58,236 nt of DNA from Eubacteriales bacterium SKADARSKE-1 (GCA_030920305.1 JARLUB010000006.1:1-58236), one strand, 5' to 3'; shown: positions 42,449 through 50,640, numbered from the stretch's first letter. Notes: generated from the letters alone by a model not told the origin. Program-made: numbers and translations.

Positions 42449-44818
42449 CTAGCAAGTATTTTTTTCAAGCTTTGCAAAGTTTGCCATGAGCTTCTTTGTT
42501 CCCACTTTATCAAATGCAATCTCCATTAAAGTATCATTTCCAATTGAAGTCGCAGATAAAATCGTTCCTTTCCCAAAGACCTTGTGTGACACTTCATCGC
42601 CATGGGAAAACACAGTAGTATCTTTAGGCTGGGGTTTTGCAAATTGCCCAAAATCCCTTATTATATTTACGGCTTTAAGTTTTGGCATTGTTGGAACAAA
42701 TGTACGAGCAGGTACATCACTTTCTATTTTTTCAATTAATTCTTCTGGAATTTCTGATAAAAATCTTGATGGTTTATATCTTGATGTGCTACCAAAAATC
42801 ATTCTAGTTTTAGCTTTTAAAATGTATAGATTTTCTTTGGCACGTGTAACTCCAACATAAGCTAGGCGTCGTTCTTCTTCTACTTCCTCAGGGTTGTAAA
42901 GTGTTTGTACTCCTGGAAATATTCCTTCCTCAAAACCAGGAAGAAAAACTATGGGGAATTCAAGCCCTTTTGCGGAGTGCATTGTCAGCATAGTTACAGC
43001 ATTGGCACTGCGGTTATAGTTGTCAATATCTGTCATTAATGAGACTTCTTCTAAAAAGCCAGATAAACTTGCATCCTCACCATTCTCTTCTTCATACTTT
43101 ACAATATTTGAAGAAAGCTCCCGTATATTTTCAATTCTACTTTCACTTTCATCTTTTTCTTCTTTTATAGCTGCAACATACCCAGTTTTTTCAAGTATTA
43201 GCTCATATAGTTCACGAAGAGAAATACTATCGTCGTTTGAAGCAGCTATCAATTCATCCATAAGTTTTGCAAAACTTTTTAATTTTGTTTCCGATCTTAA
43301 AAGGTCAGCAAATTCATCAACCCGTCTCATAAGGTTTAGCATGCTTTCACCCGTTTGCATTGAAAGAGTACTAAGCTTTTCTATGGTCCTAGATCCGATA
43401 GATCTTTTAGGTTGATTTATGATTCTCATAAGCCTAGTTTCATCATTTGGATTATTTATAACACTTAGGTAAGCTATCATATCCCGAATTTCTTTTCTTT
43501 CATAAAAACGATGTCCGCCAACTATTCTATATGGAACTCCAGATCTTACAAAAACTTTTTCAAGACTATTTGACTGCGAATTCATCCTATACAAAATGGC
43601 AAAGTCAGTATAATTTTTTCCCTCTGCAACTTTATCAAGGATTTGATTTTTTATAAAATCTGCCTCATCAATTTCATTATGCGCTGTATAGACACATATT
43701 TTATCACCAGCAAAATTTTTTGTCCAAAGAGTTTTTCCACACCTTGACTTATTATTTTCTATAATAGTATTAGCAGCATTTAATATATTTTGAGTTGACC
43801 GATAATTTTGCTCTAGTCTTATAACCATTGCATTTTTAAAGGTTTTTTCAAAATTCATTATATTTTCAATTGTGGCTCCTCTGAATTTATATATGCTTTG
43901 ATCGTCGTCACCAACAACACAAAGGTTATTATTCTTTATAGAAAGTAATCTAATAAATTCATACTGCACAAAGTTTGTATCTTGATACTCGTCAACCATA
44001 ATATATTTGAATTTGTTTTGGTAATACTCCAGTACATCCGGGCACTTTTTAAATAATAAAACCGTATTCACTAGAAGGTCATCAAAATCCATAGCGTCAG
44101 CTTCAGATAATTTTTTCTGATACATAGAATAAACTTTTGAAATATTAATACGCCTAAAATCATTTCCTACAGAGTTTTTATATTCATGTGGACTTATAAG
44201 TTTATCCTTGGCACGAGAGATTTCTGACATAATAGATTTATAGGACAAAACTTTATCATCAATGTTTAATGAGCTTTGGCAATCTTTAATAAGTCTTTTT
44301 GAGTCATCGGTATCGTAAATTGTGAAATGGCTAGAAAACCCAATCCTATCAGCATGTTTTCTCAACATTATCGCACAAGTTGAATGAAAAGTTGAAGCCC
44401 AAACATCTTGTCCTATGATACCAAGCGAATTTGAAATGCGCTCTTTAAGCTCTTTTGCAGCTTTATTTGTAAATGTTATTGCAAGAATTTCCCAAGGCCT
44501 TGCTGGAGCTACACTAAGTTCAGCCGCTATACTATCAGTACAGTGCTGCTCATTTAAACAAGCTTCCATTTTTTTTATGTACGTATCATCTACAAACTCT
44601 GGTATTTTGATATCGTTGTAAGCTTTACCATATTTTATAATATTTGTTATTCTACTTACAAGAACAGTCGTTTTTCCACTACCGGCTCCCGCCAAAATTA
44701 GAACTGGACCTTCGGTTTGAAATATAGCTTTTTTTTGCATATCATTCATTTTTAAAAAATCATTTTCAATGATTTTTTTACGTAGAGAAATGAATTCAGA
44801 CTTAGTATTTTTGTGCAT
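42449..44818 (-). CDS. pcrA: UvrD/PcrA-type ATP-dependent DNA helicase
   Basis: A 789-residue SF1A helicase acting in repair and replication restart. Motifs: Q/I MNDMQKKAIFQTEGPVLILAGAGSGKTTVL, Ia TFTNKAAKELKERI, II VDEYQDTN, III VVGDDDQSIYKFRGA, IV LEQNYRSTQNIL, V LTMHSAKGLEFPIVF and VI EEERRLAYVGVTRAKENL. The C-terminal Tudor-like part (HKVFGKGTILS) is the RNA-polymerase-binding element of PcrA. Length is slightly longer than average because of about 23 extra N-terminal residues; ATG at residue 24 is an alternative start. Confidence 0.96.
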   Translation of the reverse strand: MHKNTKSEFISLRKKIIENDFLKMNDMQKKAIFQTEGPVLILAGAGSGKTTVLVSRITNIIKYGKAYNDIKIPEFVDDTYIKKMEACLNEQHCTDSIAAELSVAPARPWEILAITFTNKAAKELKERISNSLGIIGQDVWASTFHSTCAIMLRKHADRIGFSSHFTIYDTDDSKRLIKDCQSSLNIDDKVLSYKSIMSEISRAKDKLISPHEYKNSVGNDFRRINISKVYSMYQKKLSEADAMDFDDLLVNTVLLFKKCPDVLEYYQNKFKYIMVDEYQDTNFVQYEFIRLLSIKNNNLCVVGDDDQSIYKFRGATIENIMNFEKTFKNAMVIRLEQNYRSTQNILNAANTIIENNKSRCGKTLWTKNFAGDKICVYTAHNEIDEADFIKNQILDKVAEGKNYTDFAILYRMNSQSNSLEKVFVRSGVPYRIVGGHRFYERKEIRDMIAYLSVINNPNDETRLMRIINQPKRSIGSRTIEKLSTLSMQTGESMLNLMRRVDEFADLLRSETKLKSFAKLMDELIAASNDDSISLRELYELILEKTGYVAAIKEEKDESESRIENIRELSSNIVKYEEENGEDASLSGFLEEVSLMTDIDNYNRSANAVTMLTMHSAKGLEFPIVFLPGFEEGIFPGVQTLYNPEEVEEERRLAYVGVTRAKENLYILKAKTRMIFGSTSRYKPSRFLSEIPEELIEKIESDVPARTFVPTMPKLKAVNIIRDFGQFAKPQPKDTTVFSHGDEVSHKVFGKGTILSATSIGNDTLMEIAFDKVGTKKLMANFAKLEKNTC

Positions 44819-44897
44819 TTTTAATCATTCTTTCTTTTTATCTATACTTATTATTATACTGCATTTAAACAACAATAGCAAACTGACAAATATTAAG

Positions 44898-44938
44898 AAA
44901 AAAACCTTAGAGGCTGGAAATTTTTTCTTAGCCTCTAA
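44898..44938 (-). terminator. Terminator of spoIIID
   Basis: On the minus strand TTAGAGGCT (44938-44930) pairs with AGCCTCTAA (44915-44907) and is followed by GGTTTTTTT. It lies 18 bases past the spoIIID stop. Confidence 0.8.
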
Positions 44939-44955
44939 AGTTATAAAAATCATAT

Positions 44956-45210
44956 TTATAAATTCTTGTCCTGATACTTTTTCCTAGTTGCCATTCCTCC
45001 TCTTATATGGCGCTGAGCCTTATTTAATTCCAGTACTGATTTGACTTCCTTGTAAAGTCTTGGATTTATATATTTTAATCGTTCAGAAACATCTTTATGA
45101 ACAGTGCTTTTACTTACCCCAAACTTTTTAGCAGCCGACCGAACCGTAGCTTTGCTTTCTATTATGTATTCACCAAGCGATGCAGCTCGCTCTTCAACGA
45201 TACCTTTCAC
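44956..45210 (-). CDS. spoIIID: Sporulation transcriptional regulator SpoIIID
   Basis: An 84-residue HTH protein of the mother cell that adjusts sigma-E and sigma-K regulons. The signature is EERAASLGEYIIESKATVRSAAKKFGVSKSTVHKDVSERL, then the basic C-terminal tail HIRGGMATRKKYQ. GTG 45210 is chosen because GGGAGGG lies seven bases upstream and the product then aligns with usual SpoIIID starts (MKGIVEERA). An in-frame ATG 21 bases earlier would place that ribosome site inside the gene. A 15-bp inverted repeat spans the start. A near-identical copy of its 5-prime half lies at 47871-48026. Confidence 0.96.
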   Translation of the reverse strand: MKGIVEERAASLGEYIIESKATVRSAAKKFGVSKSTVHKDVSERLKYINPRLYKEVKSVLELNKAQRHIRGGMATRKKYQDKNL

Positions 45211-45256
45211 ATATAAACCCTCCCGGTCCATGTTATAGACTATTTATATGTGAAAG
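45101..45256. repeat. 156-bp direct repeat, copy A (spoIIID 5-prime half and leader)
   Basis: Identical to 47871-48026 except for two bases (T/C at about 45193 and G/T at about 45238). It covers the inverted repeat, ribosome site and the first 37 codons of spoIIID. The copies are in direct orientation 2770 bases apart. Confidence 0.95.
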
Positions 45257-45257
45257 G
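45203..45257 (-). promoter_or_regulatory. Long inverted repeat around the spoIIID ribosome site
   Basis: CCTTTCACATATAAA (45203-45217) and TTTATATGTGAAAGG (45243-45257) are perfect 15-base complements. The loop contains the ribosome site (45218-45224), and the GTG start codon lies inside one arm. If the upstream arm is transcribed the stem would hide the start. The upstream arm also holds CATATAAAT, which could be part of a sigma-E -10 element. The same arrangement, with 14-base arms, is kept in the second copy (47973-48026). Confidence 0.6.
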
Positions 45258-45512
45258 CCCAAACTTTATGTCATGTGTGATTTGAATTATAAAACTTCTT
45301 CCAATAACGTATTAATAGAAATAGTTTAATATAAAAAACACTAACCAATGTCCCTTTTTCTTTTATTTTTAAGTATATTATATAAGACATCGTTCCTAAA
45401 ATAGTAACATCAAACACATAATCTAATATAGCTCGTTTTAATTGTTCAAAATTTTTTGACTTATCAATTAACAAATAGTCGCTAAAATGACTTGTCTTGC
45501 AAACGCAGTATT
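45257..45512. other. Gene-poor segment upstream of spoIIID
   Basis: AT-rich sequence without a supported gene. A minus-strand reading of 97 codons (45564-45271) with a hydrophobic, basic C-terminus (YIKLFLLIRYWKKFYN) has its first codons inside the antisense of an IS remnant and no family match. It may be the tail of a gene cut by the insertion, or chance. Confidence 0.3.
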
Positions 45513-45836
45513 TATACTCAAAGCAATTCAATGATATCCAATAAGACGATAGAATAGAAGGCATGGCATGGGATATGATTTAAAGTGCAGAAAATGAGTA
45601 GTAGAATATAGGTTAGAGTTACATAGAATAATCGAAACAAGCAAAATATTTAAGGTGAGCGAATGTACAGTAAAAGTTTGGATGTAAACTTTTATTTTTG
45701 CCACCCTATTCTCCAGATTTAAATCTGATTGAATATTTCTGGGGTTAGTTGAAACGACAGCTCAAAAATCTTCTTCCTAAGTCCAGCTCGATTGATAAAG
45801 CCCTTTCAGTTTATTTTCAACTGCTTTGAGTATATA
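45513..45836 (+). mobile_element. IS630-family remnant with both ends, internally deleted
   Basis: Left end TATACTCAAAGCA (45513) and right end TGCTTTGAGTATA (up to about 45834) are inverted repeats flanked by TA, as expected for IS630/Tc1-type elements. The left part encodes a degraded transposase HTH (MGYDLKCRK, stop, then ETSKIFKVSECTVKVW). It then jumps to the DDE C-terminus (FLPPYSPDLNLIEYFWG, stop, LKRQLKNLLPKSSS). Most of the catalytic domain is missing, so it cannot move by itself. Confidence 0.8.
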
Positions 45837-45944
45837 TTAATTTTTATTTATATTGTTGCTTTAACGTAACCATGAAAATTTCCACCTGTTGTTTTTCAAT
45901 AGGTGGAAACTTGTGTTCTGCCAATTTTCGATTTAAAAAGATTA

Positions 45945-46001
45945 TTGACAAGAAAAAAAAAATCATTTACAATAGCAATTGGTTAACGGTGTTAACCAAT
46001 T
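45945..46001 (+). promoter_or_regulatory. Duplicate of the degV promoter with a perfect palindromic operator
   Basis: TTGACA (45945-45950), 17 bases, TACAAT (45968-45973), then AATTGGTTAAC-GGT-GTTAACCAATT (45977-46001), a perfect 11-bp-arm palindrome. The sequence AGCAA before the operator and the TTTAATTTGGAGGTT after it match the degV leader at 20551-20590. The TetR encoded at 19929 is the obvious candidate to bind both (inference). Confidence 0.72.
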
Positions 46002-46019
46002 TTAATTTGGAGGTTGGTT

Positions 46020-46140
46020 ATGGACTAAGATGTTATTTTAATAGACTTATTTTATGATTCCCTTAAAAATGTAGCAAAATAATTATAAATATATTAGTTG
46101 TTTCTCTTTATATTTTTATTGACAAAAAATATATAAGAGT
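46020..46140 (+). pseudogene. 5-prime remnant of a second degV gene
   Basis: After a GGAGG ribosome site the reading is ATG, one codon, TAA, then DVILIDLFYDSLKNVAK with further stops. Base by base it follows the degV start at 20600 (YVIITDSSCDLPETTAK) for about 40 codons, including the ATATxxGxTGTTxCTCTT and TTTTTxTTGA segments. Several nonsense changes and a small deletion disable it. Homology fades just before the lipase ribosome site. Confidence 0.7.
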
Positions 46141-46159
46141 TAAAAAGGAGAAAATTTTT

Positions 46160-47416
46160 ATGAAAAAGTTTCTGAGCTTTTTTTTATTTTTAAGTGTAAG
46201 TATGTTACTTGTTCCTACAAATGTTTTTGCAATTGATAAAGACAGAAAAGAAAAAGCAATTATCATTGTTCCTGGTGTTTTATCGAGTGGATTGTTTTAC
46301 AATGGTGAAAAAAATTATAAATATGATGAAAATGAGGTTGTATGGCTGGGAGTTGGTGAGAGCAAGATGGGAACTATTAAATCTGTTGGGAAATTAATTA
46401 TGTATTACAAAGATTTATTTTGTGATGATAATGGAATACCTGTAAATGATAAAATTGGTCCTGCTGTTCAAAGAGATTATACTCGCAGCCCTGAATGTGA
46501 TATTGCAAAATATGGTATTTTAAATTCTTGCAAGAAATTAGTTAATGAATTAGATAAAAATTGGGGGATAAATAATGGAGGAGAATATCATATAGTATTA
46601 AATAGTTATGATTGGAGACTGAGTTGTGCTGAAAATGCAAAATTGTTAACCGAAAAAATATTGAAATACGATGAGGTTGTTTTGATAGGGTTTTCTTGTG
46701 GAGGATTAATTTGTTGTAAATCTGCTACTGAGTTACTTGCAAAAAAGGAATTGTCCAAAATAAAAGCTTTTATATCTGTAGGAGTACCGTACCAAGGAGC
46801 TCCTAGCACCTTGGATGTAATAGAAAATGGAATGTTTAATAGTGACAGTGCAGAGGATAGAAATGCTAGATTTTGGGGTATATCTGACATCATTAAAGAA
46901 ATATCTCATAATTGTCAATCCACCTATGAATTACTGCCAACTAAAAATTATTTTGAAAGAGGCAAAGGATACATTTGTGAAAATTCCGATCAGAATTTAG
47001 ATTATTCACAAACTCTAGAGCAACTGAGAACTAGAAACTGGAGTAAGAAAAAGGATGGAACAAATAAGGATTTTTATGAAAAAGCAGAAAAATTTCATGA
47101 AGGTTTATATGTAAATGGGAAACATATAGTTAACTTTATGAATTCTTATTTCATAGCAGGTATCGGACTCAAAACTATTTCTAAGATTTTAGTAAATAAA
47201 GCTTCAAATGATACTGCTAAAGTTATAGAATATGCAGATGGCGACGGGACGGTACCATTTTATGAGAGTGCTGTACCCAATGGAAAGACTGATGAAGATA
47301 TAATGAAAGTAAATTCTAAGCACAATGAAATTCTTAATGATGAAAATGCTTTAAAATGTATAGTAAATATAATATCAAAGGTGAAGTCTATTCAAACTTG
47401 TAACTTAGCAGCGTAG
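46160..47416 (+). CDS. Secreted LCAT-like lipase/acyltransferase
   Basis: A 418-residue alpha/beta hydrolase. The signal peptide spans residues 1-24 (cleavage after NVFA). IIIVPGVLSSGLFYNG is the oxyanion-side strand, SYDWRLS (149-155) matches the YDWR signature of lecithin:cholesterol acyltransferase relatives, and the nucleophile S179 lies in IGFSCGGL. GDGTVP (361-366) carries the catalytic Asp and SKHNEIL (386-392) the His. It probably cleaves or transfers acyl groups from lipids outside the cell. AAAAGGAG precedes ATG 46160. It lies 159 bases downstream of the duplicated degV operator with only degV debris between, so it may be TetR-controlled. IS remnants on both sides suggest acquisition. 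Confidence 0.85.
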   Translation: MKKFLSFFLFLSVSMLLVPTNVFAIDKDRKEKAIIIVPGVLSSGLFYNGEKNYKYDENEVVWLGVGESKMGTIKSVGKLIMYYKDLFCDDNGIPVNDKIGPAVQRDYTRSPECDIAKYGILNSCKKLVNELDKNWGINNGGEYHIVLNSYDWRLSCAENAKLLTEKILKYDEVVLIGFSCGGLICCKSATELLAKKELSKIKAFISVGVPYQGAPSTLDVIENGMFNSDSAEDRNARFWGISDIIKEISHNCQSTYELLPTKNYFERGKGYICENSDQNLDYSQTLEQLRTRNWSKKKDGTNKDFYEKAEKFHEGLYVNGKHIVNFMNSYFIAGIGLKTISKILVNKASNDTAKVIEYADGDGTVPFYESAVPNGKTDEDIMKVNSKHNEILNDENALKCIVNIISKVKSIQTCNLAA

Positions 47417-47480
47417 CTTTTTGCACTTAAAGAACTATCTAACTTCTTAATAAGGTATTTCACATATATGATATTTTGTA
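47417..47480. other. Short spacer between lipase and IS remnant
   Basis: No supported feature. It contains GGTATTTCACATATATG, which faintly resembles one arm of the spoIIID inverted repeat; this may be chance. Confidence 0.25.
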
Positions 47481-47870
47481 TATATACTCAAAGCAATTGA
47501 ATGATATCCAATAAAACGATAGAATAGAAGGCATGAGATGGGATATGATGTAAAGTACAGAAAATGAGTAGTAGAATATAGTTTAGAGGAACATAGAATA
47601 ATCGAAACAAGCAAAATACTTAAGGTGAGCAAATGTACAGTAAAAGTTTGGGTAAAAAATATAAGGAAACGGGACATTAGAAAATGAACCATTGAATCGC
47701 AGATTCAAAAAGGTAAAAAAATATACATAAAGATAAACGGCAAAAAGTACAAAGTAACTGGTGTAGTTGCTTGTCAATGTAACGGAGCTATAAAGCCACC
47801 ATTGTAGTATTGCGGCACAATGAACAGCAGTTTATTCGAGCTGTGGTTTTCTGAATGTTTGCTTCCGAAT
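47481..47870 (+). mobile_element. Second IS630-family remnant, truncated at the right
   Basis: The left end TATATACTCAAAGCAATTG and the next 160 bases are closely similar to the element at 45513. This copy keeps a different middle part of the transposase: VKNIRKRDIRK, a stop, then, after another deletion, KKIYIKINGKKYKVTGVVA, NGAIKPPL and MNSSLFELWFSECLLPNT. It stops abruptly at 47870, where the spoIIID duplication begins, and has no right inverted repeat. Non-functional. Confidence 0.75.
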
Positions 47871-47980
47871 ACAGTGCTTTTACTTACCCCAAACTTTTTA
47901 GCAGCCGACCGAACCGTAGCTTTGCTTTCTATTATGTATTCACCAAGCGATGCAGCTCGCTCCTCAACGATACCTTTCAC
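47774..47980 (-). pseudogene. Truncated spoIIID copy fused to IS630 antisense
   Basis: From GTG 47980 (with the same GGGAGGG ribosome site) the first 37 codons equal spoIIID except for one silent base change. They end in the recognition helix at VSKSTV, after which the frame runs into IS antisense (FGSKHSENHSSNK onwards) and stops at 47774. The product, about 68 residues, would hold most of the HTH but not the C-terminal basic tail. It is probably inactive, though a dominant effect on spoIIID targets cannot be ruled out. Confidence 0.85.
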
Positions 47981-48026
47981 ATATAAACCCTCCCGGTCCA
48001 TGTTATATACTATTTATATGTGAAAG
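47871..48026. repeat. 156-bp direct repeat, copy B
   Basis: Second copy of 45101-45256 with two mismatches, including the inverted repeat around the start. It lies 45 bases from the 3-prime end of asnB. Confidence 0.95.
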
Positions 48027-48071
48027 ATTTAGTTTTTATGATCACAAGTAATTACTTGCTAAACAATATGA

Positions 48072-49913
48072 TTACCTCTTAACAAAAAATTCATCATACC
48101 ATAAAATAAAGGAATAAATCGACCAAATTTTTTTCATTCCACCATTTTTGCCAATTTTATGTTCCTCTAAAAGACTTAAAATAAATTCTTTATTAAAGAA
48201 TTTATCAGCAACATCACTTTCAAAAGCATTTTTTACCATATTATAATACTTATCTTCACGCAACCAATCATTTAAAGGTACAGGAAAACCAAGCTTCTTT
48301 TTGTTAGCAGTTCTTGCAGGCATTTGCTTTATAGCCGCTTTTCTTAGAGCTAATTTAGTGTTTTCTTTTGTAACACGATGCTTTGCTGGAATTTGCATAG
48401 CAACTTTTAAGACTTCTTTATCTAAAAATGGAACCCTTAATTCCAACGAGCTTGCCATGCTCATTTTATCTGCCTTTTGCAAAATATCAAATGCCATCCA
48501 GGTATGAATATCAACATACTGCATTTTACTTACATCATCTAACTCTTTGGCTTTATCAAAATATGGTTTTGTTACATTTTCTGTTGGTATTAATTTATCT
48601 GTATTTTTTAAGACTTTTTTTCTTTCCTTTTCAGAAAAAACATAATTGTTTCTAATAAACCGTTTTTCTATAGGTTGACTTGCTCTTATTAAAAATCTCT
48701 TTCCAGGCATATCAGGTAAAATTTTTATTACTTTTGCAATTACCTTTCTAATAGCTAAAGGAACCTTTTTATAATTTTCATAGTCAATAGGTTCCATATA
48801 ATAATTGTATCCACCAAACAACTCATCTGCACCTTCGCCTGAAACTACTACTTTAACCTTCTCGGATGCTAGCTTTGCTAAAAAGTAAAGTGGAAGTGCC
48901 GATGGGTTTGGTAAAGGCTCGTCCATATGATATTGTATAGTTGAAGCCATATTAAAAATTTCATCCGAAGAGACTTTACTCATAAAGAAGTCTATACCTA
49001 GCTGTTTGCTAAAAGCTTGCGCATAAGGTAATTCACTATACTTTTCTTCCTTATAGCCAATCGAAAAAGCTTTTGTTTTAATATCTTTACTTATTTCGGT
49101 TGTAATATAACTACTGTCAACACCGCTAGACAAAAAGCAACCTACTTCAACGTCACTAATTTCATGCGCTTTAACAGATTCCCTTACTGTCTTTGTAATT
49201 ATATTTTCCCAATCTTCTAAACTTTTTGAATTATCTATATCATAATTAATATCAAAATATTTTTTTATTGTTATTTCTCCATTTTCGTATATAAAATAAT
49301 GCCCACCTAATAATTTATATACATTTTTAAATAAAGTTTCATCATCTGGTATATATTCAAAAGATAAGTAGTCTGGCAAGCGTTCTTCGTTTAATTCCTT
49401 TTCAAAATTAGGGTGAGGTAAAAATGCCTTTATTTCTGAGGCAAATAAAAAAGTATTATTATTTAAATAATAATAAAATGGTTTTATTCCAAAAATGTCT
49501 CGTGCTCCAAAGATTTTTCCACTACTCTTATCCCAAATTACAAAAGCATACATGCCTCTGAGCTTTTGTAATATTTCTTTACCATATTCTTCATATCCAT
49601 GCAAGATAACTTCGGTGTCAACATCAGATTTAAAAGTATGTCCTCGCTTTATCAAGTCTTCTTTTATTTCAAGATAATTATAAATCTCCCCATTAAAAAC
49701 AATGACTTTTGTATTATCTTCATTATAAATCGGCTGACTACCACCGCCCAAATCAATAATACTTAATCTGCGAAACCCAAGCGCAATGGATTCATCTACA
49801 TAGTAACCTTCATCATCAGGCCCTCTATGAATAATAGTATCAGCCATACTTTTTATTATTTGCTTTTTTATATCTGTTGGTCCAAGACCAATAAAACCTA
49901 CAAAACCGCACAT
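48072..49913 (-). CDS. Glutamine-hydrolysing asparagine synthetase family protein (AsnB/AsnH)
   Basis: A 613-residue two-domain amidotransferase. The mature N-terminal nucleophile is C2 (MCGFVGFIG); IHRGPDDEG and VFNGEIYNY complete the glutaminase domain. The synthetase domain has the PP-loop SSGVDSS (residues 262-268) and VSGEGADELFGGYNYY. AsnB proteins amidate aspartate. As the third gene after a D-aspartate ligase and an aspartate racemase, this one may instead amidate the D-Asp of the peptidoglycan cross-bridge to D-Asn, as AsnH does in Lactococcus (inference from context). It starts seven bases after the racemase. Confidence 0.9.
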   Translation of the reverse strand: MCGFVGFIGLGPTDIKKQIIKSMADTIIHRGPDDEGYYVDESIALGFRRLSIIDLGGGSQPIYNEDNTKVIVFNGEIYNYLEIKEDLIKRGHTFKSDVDTEVILHGYEEYGKEILQKLRGMYAFVIWDKSSGKIFGARDIFGIKPFYYYLNNNTFLFASEIKAFLPHPNFEKELNEERLPDYLSFEYIPDDETLFKNVYKLLGGHYFIYENGEITIKKYFDINYDIDNSKSLEDWENIITKTVRESVKAHEISDVEVGCFLSSGVDSSYITTEISKDIKTKAFSIGYKEEKYSELPYAQAFSKQLGIDFFMSKVSSDEIFNMASTIQYHMDEPLPNPSALPLYFLAKLASEKVKVVVSGEGADELFGGYNYYMEPIDYENYKKVPLAIRKVIAKVIKILPDMPGKRFLIRASQPIEKRFIRNNYVFSEKERKKVLKNTDKLIPTENVTKPYFDKAKELDDVSKMQYVDIHTWMAFDILQKADKMSMASSLELRVPFLDKEVLKVAMQIPAKHRVTKENTKLALRKAAIKQMPARTANKKKLGFPVPLNDWLREDKYYNMVKNAFESDVADKFFNKEFILSLLEEHKIGKNGGMKKIWSIYSFILWYDEFFVKR

Positions 49914-49920
49914 ATTAGTC

Positions 49921-50631
49921 TTACTCCCTTATTTGTTTATTGCATGTTAAAATAGTTTTTCTAGCTAGCACTTCAAGCGAATCTACAATATAAGGTAAAT
50001 CTAACTTAAAGTCCTTTTTTATAACACTAAGTTCAGTGCAACCAAGAATTACCGCTTGGCATCCTTGATCTAAAAGATCTTGCATTATTTCATAAAATGT
50101 CATAATATCTGCCGATTTTCCAGCTTTTACTTGATTGTAAATTAAATTCATAACACATTTTTGTTGTTCTTTGTTAGGTGCAACACATTTTATTCCTTTT
50201 TTGTCACACACTCTTTGGTATGTACTTGAAACTAAGGTTCCATCTGTAGCTAAAATTCCAATAGTGTTTAAATTTTTTATTTTTTTTATAGCATACTCTA
50301 CCGTTTCTTCAACAATATTTAGCATGGGAATCGAAACAGATTCTTTTATTTTATTAAAAAAGTAATGCGCTGTATTGCACGGCATAACAATAAAATCAGC
50401 ACCTGCATTTTGTAGTTTAATTGCATCGCTAACCATTACTGGAAGTGGACTTTCTAGGCTTTTTCCTAAAATAAAGTCAGTTCTATCCGGTATTGTTGCG
50501 TGGTTTAAAACAACCATATTTATATGATCCTGGTCTTTTTTGGCATCTGTCATTTTTATGATCATGTCCATAAAATATACCGTAGAAAGAGGCCCTACTC
50601 CCCCTATTATGCCAACTGCTTTTTCTAACAT
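49921..50631 (-). CDS. Aspartate racemase
   Basis: A 236-residue Asp/Glu racemase family protein. AVGIIGGVGPLSTVYFMDMI opens it, and the two catalytic cysteines are C85 in IVMPCNTAHYF and C198 in VILGCTELSVI. It interconverts L- and D-aspartate without cofactor. Located between a D-aspartate ligase homologue and an AsnB-type enzyme, its role is most likely to supply D-Asp for the cell wall, as the racemase beside Aslfm does in Enterococcus faecium. Confidence 0.92.
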   Translation of the reverse strand: MLEKAVGIIGGVGPLSTVYFMDMIIKMTDAKKDQDHINMVVLNHATIPDRTDFILGKSLESPLPVMVSDAIKLQNAGADFIVMPCNTAHYFFNKIKESVSIPMLNIVEETVEYAIKKIKNLNTIGILATDGTLVSSTYQRVCDKKGIKCVAPNKEQQKCVMNLIYNQVKAGKSADIMTFYEIMQDLLDQGCQAVILGCTELSVIKKDFKLDLPYIVDSLEVLARKTILTCNKQIRE

Positions 50632-50640
50632 ACATTCACC

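Noticed and set aside
45271-45564. 97-codon minus-strand reading as a gene
   Set aside because: Its first codons are antisense to an IS end, it has no ribosome site and no family similarity; listed only as a gene-poor segment.
46119-46124. TTGACA just upstream of the lipase as its own -35 element
   Set aside because: It lies inside the decayed degV coding remnant and no -10 element follows at a workable distance before the ribosome site.
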